A stretch of 46,644 bases of DNA from an uncultured Prevotella sp. (GCA_938028745.1 CALIZL010000014.1:1-46644); one strand, 5' to 3'. Positions 27,601 to 36,252 are shown, counted from the first letter of the stretch. The notes: generated from the letters alone by a model not told the origin. Program-made: numbers and translations.

Positions 27601-27838
27601 CGATGTCCGTCACAGCCCCTTGTCCACCTGCTACTTTCACGGTTACGCCAATCAGGGGCTCGCCAGAGTCGCTGGTAATCGAACCTTTGATTAGCCCAAC
27701 AGGTTGCGTTTGTTGAGTAATACTTTTGGGCGCTCCCGCCATAGGCGAAGGCAGAAGCATCATCCCACATAAGAATGTGGCACTTCGCAAAAGATGGTTA
27801 AGGCGCATCTCTTGCTTCTTGCAGATTGATCGTTTCAT
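24638..27838 (-). CDS. SusC/RagA-family TonB-dependent transporter (pair 1)
   Basis: A 1066-residue outer-membrane barrel that imports the ligand bound by its SusD partner, using energy from TonB. After an N-terminal signal region come a CarboxypepD_reg-like domain (IKGSITSDSGEPLIGVTVKV, about 50-120), a TonB-box-like segment NEVVVVGYGTQKK, and the plug (VRGTTSLNGGEPLVLVDNVQ; SISVLKDAASAAIYGARAA). A long TonB-dependent barrel follows, ending in VGLNLTF with the aromatic terminus expected of outer-membrane proteins. The downstream susD-like gene is coupled. A -7 box lies upstream at 27893-27901. Confidence 0.92.
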   Translation of the reverse strand: MKRSICKKQEMRLNHLLRSATFLCGMMLLPSPMAGAPKSITQQTQPVGLIKGSITSDSGEPLIGVTVKVAGGQGAVTDIDGNFSVNAAPGTMLTFSYTGFKTQTAKAQNGMRVVLESDVSNLNEVVVVGYGTQKKANLTGAVASVNGAVLENRPISNIGQGLQGVVPNLNVTMGRGGAPGASASFNVRGTTSLNGGEPLVLVDNVQMDPNLVNPDDIESISVLKDAASAAIYGARAAYGVILITTKKGKLNSRPTVQFSASGYWQKPAVEMHNVNSLDYLRMIDIAYQNSGGSGHYFDPLVYSYAEKYANGTYDQPVFYDKAYNVSKYGYCGNTDWWNELYKTSFSQIYNASISGGSEKTSYYVSLGANNQGGILKATDEKYNKYNANINVTSEVTPWMEVSAKIAHTYTTEMHPTGGTTAMNSTPYSGLSPYSGMMKSDLSPLMPVKHPDGHYAGQGNFTNPVAIQAQGGNAHYRQNDLWMTGAVKLTPIKGLVVNADYTWNFYGLSSTQHVRNFYDYTAVPGTENYYPWTNPNSVTKVNNDDYYSSFNAFAEYSLALAENSHNLKFMVGYNQEKKRTQYYYAGRKDLINPDNPAINQATGDMAIDGNMGQWAVNGTFARINYDYQGRYLLELNGRYDGSSKFKKGYRYQFFPSVSLAWRVSEEKFFEGMKTWWDNLKLRGSYGSLGNQVVSGNFPYLATYGINSKYGALLGGKLPVAITAPGLVSASFTWETVNQIDLGFDASFLRNRLNVSFDWYRRNTKDMLVDGEALPAVLGADVPRMNAADLKTLGWELSLEWNDRLPFGLSYHVKGVLSDYQSTITKFNNPTGLINKYYVGRKLNEIWGYVSNGLFQSDEEAAAHANQSYLYGGKWGAGDVRYEDLNGDNKINDGDNTLGKPGDRKVIGNSTPRFAYGITAGCEYKGFDFEMFWQGIGKRDWFPGQGSAAYWGFTNEWQTPLTTSLDYWTTENRNAFFPKPGWNNGGNRVASTRYLQSASYCRLKSVTLGYTIPKAILDKVGVSRLRVYITGENLFTFTPLIKAFDPETLNNLTYPINKKFAVGLNLTF

Positions 27839-27892
27839 ACTTAATTATTAGTCAAAAAGTTTATGTACTATTAATGAATGCGATAGACGGCT

Positions 27893-27901
27893 GCAAAATT
27901 A
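27893..27901 (-). promoter_or_regulatory. -7 promoter box upstream of SusC pair 1
   Basis: The minus strand reads TAATTTTGC, matching TAnnTTTGY, about 55 bp before the SusC start. A -33 TTTG at normal spacing is not evident. The rest of the spacer up to the tRNA terminator (27902-28210) holds nothing I can name. Confidence 0.4.
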
Positions 27902-28210
27902 TAAAAACAATTCGTAAATAACATCATCGCAAGGCAATAAATTTTAGTAAGAACGATGTTTTTCTTCACCGTTCAAATTAATTTTTTTATTAGCGCACAG
28001 GGTTCTTTCATTATTTCTTTTACACGTTTGCCGCTAACGCAACGTATGCAAACAAAGAATTTGCTGTTTACTTGAATGAGAATTACGAGGTGCGTTCAGG
28101 CATTAACCCCGTTAACGGGAGGCTAAGTTTAGATGGGGACAAGCCTAACACACATTATTTATAAAGCCCAAAAGCAAGGACGTGGAGATAGGATAGTCCC
28201 ATAACAAAAA

Positions 28211-28241
28211 AGAGTTGCGAACCTTACGGCTGCAACTCCTT
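28211..28241 (-). terminator. Terminator of the tRNA-Pro gene
   Basis: GAGTTGC (28212-28218) pairs with GCAACTC (28232-28238) around a GC-rich loop. On the minus strand a TTTTTTG run follows directly after the tRNA. T-runs flank both sides, so it may work in both directions. Confidence 0.75.
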
Positions 28242-28250
28242 TTTGTTATG

Positions 28251-28323
28251 TCGGGATTACTGGACTCGAACCAGCGACCTCGCGCCCCCCAGACGTGTGC
28301 GCTACCAACTGCGCTAAATCCCG
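28251..28323 (-). tRNA. tRNA-Pro (anticodon GGG)
   Basis: Reads CGGGATT at the 5' end, pairing with AATCCCG at the 3' end (seven acceptor pairs), discriminator A. The D-arm is GCGC-AGTTGGTA-GCGC. The anticodon loop is CTGGGGG with anticodon GGG, and the T-arm is GCTGG-TTCGAGT-CCAGT. One anticodon-stem position is an A-C mismatch. CCA is not encoded. A terminator follows. No duplicated 3' end (attachment site) is visible elsewhere in the window. Confidence 0.95.
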
Positions 28324-28427
28324 AACATTGCCTTTTAAGCGTGTGCAAAGGTAGGCAATAAATTGTTAATGGCAAAATTTTTATGGCGTTTTTTCGGGTC
28401 AAGTGTGAAATTATCGCTTTTTTATCG

Positions 28428-28436
28428 TATTTTTGC
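28428..28436 (+). promoter_or_regulatory. -7 promoter box of the metalloprotease gene
   Basis: TATTTTTGC matches TAnnTTTGY. It lies 80 bp before the start codon at 28517, with no obvious -33 TTTG. Confidence 0.45.
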
Positions 28437-28516
28437 GGTGGCGCAGTGCATCTTGTCTGGCCATTTGGGCAGCTGGTGCAGGTTGCCGTCATGTCTAATC
28501 CAATATATACGAAGCA

Positions 28517-29626
28517 ATGAAACAACGTTTGTTTTCACTTTTTATGGTGGCTGCCGCCCTCGTGCTGCTAAATGCTTGCGACAAGAAGGACGACCGTTCA
28601 ACAATCCTCAAGCCCGAACCTGTGGAGCCTACAAAACTGGGCGTGCTGCCTGTTGTGTTCCACGTTTTCTATGCCGATGAGAACGATGCCACGCAAAAGG
28701 TTCCTGCCGAAAGACTGCGGCAAGTGCTAGACAATGTTAACCGATTGTACCAAGGAGTTTTTAGTGGAGCGGGGAATGCTAACATACGTTTCTTGCCAAC
28801 ACCCGTTGACAAGGCGGGTAAAAGGCTCGCTGAATCTGGCGTGGAGTATATCAAGCTGGGGAAAAGCGAATATCCCATCGACCCCTACGTGCTGATGAAC
28901 GACAAATCGGGCAAGTATAAGCAGTATATGTGGGACCCAAACCGATTTGTTAACGTGTACGTATACCATTTTAAGCAAACTAACACGAACGGAACAACGC
29001 TCGGCATCAGCCACATGGCGATTTCGGCGAAGGGCGAACACGAGCTGGAAGGGCTGCTTGCAGTGCAAGCTAGGCACCTAACTCTGGATAATTTGCCAAC
29101 TCCTTTTTGTGTTTCGGTGAACAGCAAGTTTGTTAATGAAGAGTCAAACCGCTATAAAGATTGGCCCAACTTACGCTTTCTTCGCATCACCTCTGCCGAC
29201 TTCAACGTTACGCTCGCCCACGAGCTGGGACATTATTTAGGACTATTCCACGTGTTTGGCGAAGAGAAGGGGGAGTATATAGACGGCTTCAAGGATACCG
29301 ATTACTGCAAAGACACGCCCACTTATAATAAGGTGGCGTATGATAAGTTCTTGGCGGAATACCTTCGAACGCACAATGCCCAGACCGCAGACCTTAATGA
29401 GTTATTGAAACGTACGGGTAGCGATGGCAAAACGTTCAACTCTAACAACATTATGGATTATGCCATAAGCTTGGGTCACACCTTTACGCAAGACCAAACC
29501 GAACGCATGCGCCACGTACTTAATTATAGTCTGCTGATACCAAGGCCGGGCTCTAGAAGCAGAAGTGTTGACACGCACGCCAGACCTAAGGGCGTTGTGG
29601 ATGTTAAGTTTAGGGTGATAGAGTGA
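28517..29626 (+). CDS. Zinc metalloprotease lipoprotein (metzincin, pappalysin-like)
   Basis: A 369-residue exported lipoprotein. The signal segment ends LLNAC (Cys21). After a pro-like region, the conserved zinc site HELGHYLGLFH gives His235, Glu236, His239 and His245 (HExxHxxGxxH). It is followed by the metzincin Met-turn NIMDY with Met313. This layout is that of the BF0631-type zinc metalloproteinase lipoproteins and the M43 pappalysin family. It stands alone between the tRNA and the second SusC/SusD pair. It could supply peptides to that pair or process surface proteins, but the substrate is not readable from the sequence. Confidence 0.85.
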   Translation: MKQRLFSLFMVAAALVLLNACDKKDDRSTILKPEPVEPTKLGVLPVVFHVFYADENDATQKVPAERLRQVLDNVNRLYQGVFSGAGNANIRFLPTPVDKAGKRLAESGVEYIKLGKSEYPIDPYVLMNDKSGKYKQYMWDPNRFVNVYVYHFKQTNTNGTTLGISHMAISAKGEHELEGLLAVQARHLTLDNLPTPFCVSVNSKFVNEESNRYKDWPNLRFLRITSADFNVTLAHELGHYLGLFHVFGEEKGEYIDGFKDTDYCKDTPTYNKVAYDKFLAEYLRTHNAQTADLNELLKRTGSDGKTFNSNNIMDYAISLGHTFTQDQTERMRHVLNYSLLIPRPGSRSRSVDTHARPKGVVDVKFRVIE

Positions 29627-29635
29627 CTTAAAAAG

Positions 29636-30015
29636 GTGAAAGGGTGAAAAGGTGAAAAGGTGAAAAGATGGCTGCGCCTTTTAAGGGTGAAAAGGTGAAA
29701 GGGTGAAAAGATGGCTAACGCCTTTTAAAGGTGAAAGGGTGAAAAGATGGCTGCGCCTTTTAACGTTGCCTAAGCGGTTTCTAGATTTCTAGTTCATTCT
29801 AGCTTTCCGACTTGTCTGACTTGTCCGACTTGTCTGACTTGTCCGACTTGTCTGACTTGTCTGACTTGTCTGACTTGTCTGACTTGTCTGACTTGTCTGA
29901 CTTGTCCTATTAGCCTAACGCCACCTATACATTTGGCTTAACTCCTTAACTCCATAACTCCTTTAACTCCTAAACTTAACTCCATAACTCCTTTAACTCC
30001 TAAACTTAACTCCTC
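29636..30015 (-). repeat. Composite dispersed repeat, right inverted copy
   Basis: Holds GGTGAAAAGG-type units (29636-29760), a unique stretch, eleven or so 10-bp TTGTCTGACT units (29805-29906), the CTATTAGCCTAACGCCACCT core, and ACTCCTTAACTCC units up to 30015. Reversed, it matches 3045-3265 in the same order. It starts a few bases after the metalloprotease stop codon. Confidence 0.75.
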
Positions 30016-30057
30016 AAAAACCGCTACTGGGCTGTGTTTCTCCTATATTTGTATCAG

Positions 30058-30191
30058 TACAAAGCACCTTGTACTGCCACTACAAGTGTCTTGTACAGAC
30101 ACTACAAGCGTCTTGTACTGACACTACAAGCGTCTTGTACTGACACTACAAAGCACCTTGTACTGGCACTACTAAGTGCTTGCAGCATCTG
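30058..30191. repeat. 22-bp tandem array with ACAAG-N3-CTTGT dyads, second array
   Basis: Units begin at 30058 (23 bp), 30081, 30103, 30125, 30147 (23 bp) and 30170 (decayed). Each has the dyad ACAAGCGTCTTGT or a variant, with a TACTGACAC linker. The dyad and spacing echo the array at 8587-8704, but the linker differs. Confidence 0.8.
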
Positions 30192-30340
30192 TACGAAAGA
30201 TTATTCACAGCACTGCAAATGCTTTTGTGTTGATACGTTGATGGTAAAGTGGGCCATGCAAACAACTTTATAAAACCAATTTCTTTTAACTACAAATTAC
30301 CGGTAAACAGCAAACAGACAACACTTTATTACCATTTTTG

Positions 30341-30372
30341 TTGTAAGTTATTTTCTTTTTGCTTAATTTTGT
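30341..30372 (+). promoter_or_regulatory. Promoter for SusC/SusD pair 2
   Basis: A TTG at 30341-30343 (inside TTTTGTTG) and TAATTTTGT at 30364-30372 are 20 bp apart, a good -33/-7 pair. It would give a leader of about 275 nt before the SusC start, long enough to hold regulation by an antisense RNA or by structure. No specific element is recognised in it. Confidence 0.5.
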
Positions 30373-30652
30373 TGTCGAATAACAACTGCTTACCTAGGTA
30401 CGCTTTGTGTGGCGCATATTTTGTTTGCTGCAAACTAGGTGTTCTTTGTGGGGTCATTAAGGTGCTAAACATTCGCTTGGATGGCGCAAACTCCATATGT
30501 TTAGGCAATAAAAGGCATACGAAGAAACCTAAAATTTAAACTACAATGAGAACGAAAGAAACTGACAGCACTGCGTTTAAACCACCAAGCAGCGAAAACA
30601 GATGAACTTAAAGACCTAAATTAACTTAACTATATTTTATTTATCTTTAAAC

Positions 30653-33600
30653 ATGACTGTAATGAACGAAAAGCAGAAAAAGCCGCATGTCTTTTGGCGG
30701 ATGTGCTTGGTTGCATTGATATGTATGCTATCCAGCACGCTTTATGCGCAAAACATCACGGTGACAGGAACCGTGAAAGACCCAATGGGCGAACCTGTTA
30801 TCGGTGCTTCGGTGTCGGTTCAAGGCACGCGCGCAGGTACTGTTACCAATATTGATGGGCATTATTCCATCGAATGTTCGCCGCAAGCCACGCTCGTATT
30901 CTCGTATCTTGGTTTCAAAGCCAAGAGTGTTGCCGTGAACGGACGTCAACAGGTGGACGTGGACTTTGAAGACGATGCCACCGCACTGAACGAGGTGGTG
31001 GTTACGGCTTTGGGTATCAAGCGGCAAACCAAAGCCCTTGGATACGCCGTAACCGAACTGAAAAGCGACGAATTGGAACGCGCCAACACTGTTTCGCCCG
31101 TAACAGCACTTCAAGGAAAGGTGGCTGGCGTGGAGATTAGCCAGTCGGACGGTGGTATGTTCGGTTCTACCAAGATACAAATAAGGGGTGCATCCACGTT
31201 GAACGCCAACAACCAACCCATCTTTGTGGTAGACGGCGTGATACTAGACAATGCCACAAGTAGCTCGGGCGATGCCGATTGGAACACCAATACAAGCGAC
31301 TATGGTAACCAACTGAAGAACCTCAACCCCGACGACTTTGAGAGTGTGAGCGTACTGAAGGGTGCTGCTGCAACGGCCTTGTATGGTTCGCGCGGTTTGA
31401 ATGGAGCCGTGGTTATCACCACCAAGAGTGGTAAGGCAGGCAAAGGGGTAAGCGTACGTTTCTCGCAAACCGTGGGTTTGGAAACGGTTTATCGCTCGCC
31501 CGACTTGCAGAACAAATACCTTTTGGGCTCGTTCCCTGGCGGAGTGGACTACGATGAGTACTATACGAAGACTGGTAACACATGGGGAGACAACATGTCG
31601 TCGTTTGCAAGAAACTCAAAAGGCGACTATTCGTTTATCGAACAATATGGCAATGTTGCATGGGGACCTGAAATATCGTGGGCCGAAGGCAAGCAGTTTG
31701 AGCAATACGACGGCACCATGGGGCCTGCCCGCATCTTTAAGAACAACTATAAAGATGCCTACGACACAGGCATTAACACCAACACCAACGTATCGCTGCA
31801 AGGTGGAAACGACAGAACGCAATTCTACGCCTCGGCTTCTTACAAATACAATAAGGGCACAACGCCACGTAACACCTTCAATCGTTTCTCTTTCCTAGGT
31901 AAAGCCTCGCAGAAGGTGGGCGACATCATGACCGTAGATTTCAGCATCAACTTCACCCAGTCGCAGCCACGAAACGCACCTCTGAACATCGGCGAGTACT
32001 TTGCAAAGGGTACTTTCCCCCGCGAATACGACGTTAACCGCTATCGCCACCTGTACAAAGGCGAACATGGCGGATTGGCTGACGGGAAATATGGCGACCA
32101 ATATCGCGCTGTACCAGGCAGGGACCTATGGTGGAACATCTACGAAAACGACTACCGACAGACCGAAACGGTGTTCCGTCCTGTACTCAACCTCAACGTA
32201 CAAGCTTTACCTTGGCTGCAACTATCGGCTGGCGGCTCGCTCAACTACTATGCCGTTAGTGGCGAATATAAAGCACCAGGCAGTGGTTATGCCAACGAAG
32301 GAGGTAGCTACGCCTTGTCGCACACCCAAACCACGCAAGAGAATTTCTATCTGGCAGCTAACGCCAACTATCAGATTAACGACGGTTGGGAAGTGCACGG
32401 CTTTCTACGCGAGGAGTATTTCAACCAATACGCACAGCTGCATTCGGAAAGTACCAACGGCGGTTTGATTGTGCCTAACCAGTATTTCATCAAGAACTCT
32501 AAGCTCCAGCCCGACATTGATACCCACAAGTTCAATACCAAACGTATCGTTTCTACCATCTTTATGGTGGGCACAAGCTGGAAAAACCAACTGTTTCTCG
32601 ATGTAACGGGACGTAACGACTGGTCGTCGGCGCTTGTATATAGCTACGGCCGAGGTAACTTCTCGTACTTCTATCCTTCTGTGTCTGGTTCGTGGATTAT
32701 CACCGAAAGCTTTAAAGACACCCTGCCCAAGTGGGTTAGCTTTGCCAAGGTGCGCGGTTCGTGGGCACAAGTGGGCAACGACACATCGCCCTATTACATC
32801 AACTCGGGCTACGAAATTGCCACCTATCAACGTGGTGACAAGAAGGTGTACGGCATGAAGATACCCGACAAAATGAAGAGCACCGACTTGAAACCCGAAC
32901 GCAAGAACGCGTGGGAAGTGGGTCTCGACTGGCGTTTCCTTAACAGCAGAATTGGTTTAGACTTTACTTATTATAAGGAGAACACGCGCAACCAAATCAT
33001 GACCATTGATGTACCAGGCCCTTCGGGTGTAAAACAAAAGCTCATCAATGCGGGTAACATACAAAACTCGGGTATAGAGGTTGCCCTTAACACCACGCCC
33101 TATAAGCGCGGCGATTGGCAATGGGACCTTAACCTAACCTACACCCGCAACCGAAATAAGATTGTGGAGCTAAGTCCCGATGTTGCCTCGTACATCAATT
33201 TGGATGGCTCGGCAACCTACGGCAACTACCGCATCGCATCCGTTGCCAAAGTAGGTTCAGACTATGGTATGCTTATGTCGGACTCGTGGATAAAGACCGA
33301 CGAGAAAACGGGAAAGCCCATCATTGGTTACAGCAATAACTATCGTACGGTTTATTATAAGCGCGGCGGAACGGTTAAAGAGGTTGGCTCGATGTTGCCC
33401 GACTTCCTTGGCACACTCAACACCACCCTGCGTTGGAAAGACCTCAGCCTGTATGTGCTCTTCGATGCACGCTTTGGCGGTTACGTAGCATCGTACAACT
33501 CGCGCTACGCCACGGCGTACGGATTCTCGGGCGCATCCGAGAACTATCGTAAGGGCATGACTTGGACCAGCAGATACGACAACGCTAAGGACAAGGTGTT

Positions 33601-34048
33601 CACCGATGGATTTATTCCCGATGCCATCTTCGACCAAGGTACAGTTGTAACAGCACCCGATGGCACGCAGCATGACGTTAGTGGCAAGACTTACCAAGAG
33701 GCCTACGAAAAAGGACTCGTGGAACCTGCACACATGCAAGGGCACGGTTACTTTAAGAACAGCTGGGGCCAGGGCGTCATCAACGACGACTGGTTTAAGA
33801 AACTAAACTACATTGCCTTGCGCGAAGTAACCTTATCTTATAATGTTCCGCGCAAACTATGCAGCTATATCGGAGCCAAGAGCTTGGCGTTAAGCCTAAC
33901 GGGGCGCAACATAGCCTACTTGCTTAACACCGCACCCAACCACGAGAACCCCGAATCGGTTCGTGGAACAGGAGCCGCACAGTTCCGTATGCGTTCGTTC
34001 ATGCCCTACACGGCTAGTTATCTCTTCACACTAAACGCCACTTTCTAA
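30653..34048 (+). CDS. SusC/RagA-family TonB-dependent transporter (pair 2)
   Basis: A 1131-residue outer-membrane transporter. The first ATG is at 30653. The next in-frame ATG, at 30662, gives a tidier signal peptide (MNEKQKKPHVFW...LYAQ), so either is possible. The domains are CarboxypepD_reg-like (VTGTVKDPMGEPVIGASVSV), the segment NEVVVTALGIKRQTKALGYA, the plug (IQIRGASTLNANNQPIFVVD; SVSVLKGAAATALYGSRG) and the barrel, ending in YLFTLNATF. It is 15 bp upstream of its SusD-like partner. The plug motif KQTKALGYA places it in a large SusC clade different from pair 1, so the two pairs probably take different ligands. Confidence 0.92.
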   Translation: MTVMNEKQKKPHVFWRMCLVALICMLSSTLYAQNITVTGTVKDPMGEPVIGASVSVQGTRAGTVTNIDGHYSIECSPQATLVFSYLGFKAKSVAVNGRQQVDVDFEDDATALNEVVVTALGIKRQTKALGYAVTELKSDELERANTVSPVTALQGKVAGVEISQSDGGMFGSTKIQIRGASTLNANNQPIFVVDGVILDNATSSSGDADWNTNTSDYGNQLKNLNPDDFESVSVLKGAAATALYGSRGLNGAVVITTKSGKAGKGVSVRFSQTVGLETVYRSPDLQNKYLLGSFPGGVDYDEYYTKTGNTWGDNMSSFARNSKGDYSFIEQYGNVAWGPEISWAEGKQFEQYDGTMGPARIFKNNYKDAYDTGINTNTNVSLQGGNDRTQFYASASYKYNKGTTPRNTFNRFSFLGKASQKVGDIMTVDFSINFTQSQPRNAPLNIGEYFAKGTFPREYDVNRYRHLYKGEHGGLADGKYGDQYRAVPGRDLWWNIYENDYRQTETVFRPVLNLNVQALPWLQLSAGGSLNYYAVSGEYKAPGSGYANEGGSYALSHTQTTQENFYLAANANYQINDGWEVHGFLREEYFNQYAQLHSESTNGGLIVPNQYFIKNSKLQPDIDTHKFNTKRIVSTIFMVGTSWKNQLFLDVTGRNDWSSALVYSYGRGNFSYFYPSVSGSWIITESFKDTLPKWVSFAKVRGSWAQVGNDTSPYYINSGYEIATYQRGDKKVYGMKIPDKMKSTDLKPERKNAWEVGLDWRFLNSRIGLDFTYYKENTRNQIMTIDVPGPSGVKQKLINAGNIQNSGIEVALNTTPYKRGDWQWDLNLTYTRNRNKIVELSPDVASYINLDGSATYGNYRIASVAKVGSDYGMLMSDSWIKTDEKTGKPIIGYSNNYRTVYYKRGGTVKEVGSMLPDFLGTLNTTLRWKDLSLYVLFDARFGGYVASYNSRYATAYGFSGASENYRKGMTWTSRYDNAKDKVFTDGFIPDAIFDQGTVVTAPDGTQHDVSGKTYQEAYEKGLVEPAHMQGHGYFKNSWGQGVINDDWFKKLNYIALREVTLSYNVPRKLCSYIGAKSLALSLTGRNIAYLLNTAPNHENPESVRGTGAAQFRMRSFMPYTASYLFTLNATF

Positions 34049-34063
34049 AAACGCATTCTCATC

Positions 34064-35977
34064 ATGAAACAGAATATTTTCAACTTCAAATCCCTAGCTT
34101 TGGGTCTATGCACGGCATGCTTAGCCCTAACAATGGGATGCAGCGAAAGCGATTATGCCGACATCAATACCGACCCTTCGAAGGTAACAAAGGGCGATCC
34201 CATCTTCCTCTTCACGCAAGCACAGGTGGAGTATCAGCCTTTCGACTACCTGCTGTGGTTCTACGATGGTGCCTACACCTCAAAGTTTGTGCAGGCATAT
34301 ACGCCCGCGGCTAGCTTCAACGACCTCTTTAATAAGATGGCCGAATTAGGCGGCGTGGGTTCGCAGAGCATCAAGGTTAAGCTTTACGAAAACGAAATAA
34401 ACAGTGTTCTATCCAGCATGCCTGCCGATAAGGCCGCGCAATACACGCACCTGTCGGCTATGGCCAACGCCCTCTCGGTGTATATGGCACTCTTCGACAC
34501 CGACCTCTTCGGCTCCAGACCCTACTCTGAGGCCGCAAGGGCAAGGCTTGATGGTACGCTTACCCCCAAATACGACAGTCAGCCGCAGCTTTTCGACCAA
34601 TGGCTGAAAGAATTGGATGCCGACTTAGAAAAGCTGAAGGTTACCACCACGCAAATAGCCGTTGGCAACAGCGACCTTGCTTACAACGGCGATGCGGCTA
34701 AGTGGGTGAAGTTCATCAACGGAATAAAGCTGAAAATTGCCGTGCGCTTGCTGCATCAAGACAAGGCGCGAGCCATAAAAATCGCCGAAGAGGTGGGTGC
34801 TGCCGACGCCAATGTGATGAAAGACATCACCGACGACTATGTGTATAACAAGGGTACTGGTGGCGATGGAGGCAACAACACCTATGGAACGGACAACAGC
34901 GTGAATCTAGGCGTGAGCAGTAAAAACGTTATCAACTTTATGCGCCGCAACAAAGACCCACGCATGCTCGTGATGTTTACCAAGAACGACTTCAACTCGG
35001 AGGTAATTCAGGCCTTCTTCGACGCACAAGCTAGGGGCGATAATAATTGTGCCATCCCTAAGTATATTCTCGACCAAGTGAACTATACGACTGATGCGAA
35101 GGGGCACAAACATTTTGTTAGCTGGAAAGGCGACGGCGAACCGTGGGTGCGCTATCATGGTTTGCCCATCGGTATAAAACTTTCTGACGACGCACAATAT
35201 ACCGGCGACAACAACTACTTTGTGGCCACACGGTGGAAAGTAACCGATGGCGACAAGTCGAAAACTTACTCGCCGCTGTCGTATTTCAATGAAGAGTTGG
35301 TGCGCGGACGTGTAGACTACACCTTCCCCACAGCTCCGAAAGGTAAGGTGGTGCAAGATGTTGAAGACAATCCGTTGTACGAAATGACGCTCTCTGCTGC
35401 CGAAATGAACCTATACTTGGCAGAGTTTAAACTGTTGGGAGCTAACTTGCCACGCGCGGCAGCCGATTATTTCAAAACAGGCGTTGAGGCTTCGGCACTG
35501 GCTTACAACCGCATGGCCACGCTTAACAAAATTCCTTATTACGACAAGGCGCACTGTAACGACCCGAAAGACGAACCGGTTACCTACGACAGCACCGCCA
35601 TCAAGACCATGATGACCAATCCCGACTATCAGCTTACGGGCAATCGCGATGCCGATTTGGAGAAGGTGTACATCCAACTCTACCTCCACTTCTACTATCA
35701 ACCGCTCGAACAATTCGTTACCGCTCGCCGTTCGGGTGTGCCAAAGGTGGGTAGCACGCTCATTCCTTGGGTGGCCTTGAAGCCCAGCAAAGACATCCCA
35801 CGCCGTTTCTATATCGCTCAACCCGAACTTTCCGACAAGATGAGGGCCATCATCGAGGCTGCCATGCGCGAACAAGGGTTCAGCTTTACCGACGGACAAA
35901 CCCCCGATGTGCTTAATGCCGAAAGGGTGTGGTATGACAAGGGTGCGCCTAACTTTGGCGAAGGACCGAATTATTAA
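34064..35977 (+). CDS. SusD-like outer-membrane lipoprotein (pair 2, SusD_2 type)
   Basis: A 637-residue lipoprotein with a signal segment ending LTMGC (Cys26). It resembles the SusD-like_2 group: TDPSKV near the N-terminus, LSAMANALSVYMALFDTDLF, KWVKFINGIKLKIAVRLLHQ, then QLYLHFYYQPLEQFVTARRS near the C-terminus. It would form the lid of the SusC barrel encoded upstream. No enzyme gene follows, so the ligand could be peptide or glycan. A terminator lies about 60 bp downstream. Confidence 0.87.
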   Translation: MKQNIFNFKSLALGLCTACLALTMGCSESDYADINTDPSKVTKGDPIFLFTQAQVEYQPFDYLLWFYDGAYTSKFVQAYTPAASFNDLFNKMAELGGVGSQSIKVKLYENEINSVLSSMPADKAAQYTHLSAMANALSVYMALFDTDLFGSRPYSEAARARLDGTLTPKYDSQPQLFDQWLKELDADLEKLKVTTTQIAVGNSDLAYNGDAAKWVKFINGIKLKIAVRLLHQDKARAIKIAEEVGAADANVMKDITDDYVYNKGTGGDGGNNTYGTDNSVNLGVSSKNVINFMRRNKDPRMLVMFTKNDFNSEVIQAFFDAQARGDNNCAIPKYILDQVNYTTDAKGHKHFVSWKGDGEPWVRYHGLPIGIKLSDDAQYTGDNNYFVATRWKVTDGDKSKTYSPLSYFNEELVRGRVDYTFPTAPKGKVVQDVEDNPLYEMTLSAAEMNLYLAEFKLLGANLPRAAADYFKTGVEASALAYNRMATLNKIPYYDKAHCNDPKDEPVTYDSTAIKTMMTNPDYQLTGNRDADLEKVYIQLYLHFYYQPLEQFVTARRSGVPKVGSTLIPWVALKPSKDIPRRFYIAQPELSDKMRAIIEAAMREQGFSFTDGQTPDVLNAERVWYDKGAPNFGEGPNY

Positions 35978-36034
35978 GATGAGTGTGTGAGTTGGCAAGT
36001 TGATAAACTCACAAATAAACGCACGATAGCATTA

Positions 36035-36074
36035 TATAAAGGAGAGCCACTGCTGCTAGTGGTTCTCCTTTATA
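36035..36074 (+). terminator. Terminator of the SusC/SusD pair 2 operon
   Basis: A 17-bp stem (one G-T wobble) with arms at 36035-36051 and 36058-36074, around a short GCTGCT loop. Confidence 0.8.
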
Positions 36075-36216
36075 TATATGGTGGAATGACAAAACAGATC
36101 GTCCTTATTGCCCGTTCCACGCCACTGCATACGCCTCACACGCTCGCCTTTAAATCGTAGTTTAACACGAAACACCAACAAAACACATGTTTTGCAACAC
36201 GCTTTGCCATACAGGC

Positions 36217-36249
36217 ATTGCTTGTTATGGCCTAAATCAGTAACTTTGC
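36217..36249 (+). promoter_or_regulatory. Promoter overlapping the start of the orphan gene
   Basis: ATTG at 36217-36220 and TAACTTTGC at 36241-36249 are 20 bp apart. The start codon ATG is at 36253, so initiation of transcription would fall at or inside the start codon, suggesting a leaderless or very short-leader message. Confidence 0.5.
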
Positions 36250-36252
36250 CGT

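Noticed and set aside
27990..28164. A short plus-strand frame with protein-like residues ending in a stop before the tRNA terminator
   Set aside because: No start codon in frame and no recognised family; about 57 open codons are expected by chance in AT-rich sequence. It could be a gene remnant but I cannot support it.
28251..28323. tRNA-Pro as an integration site for a mobile island
   Set aside because: No direct repeat of the tRNA 3' end and no integrase gene are visible in the window.
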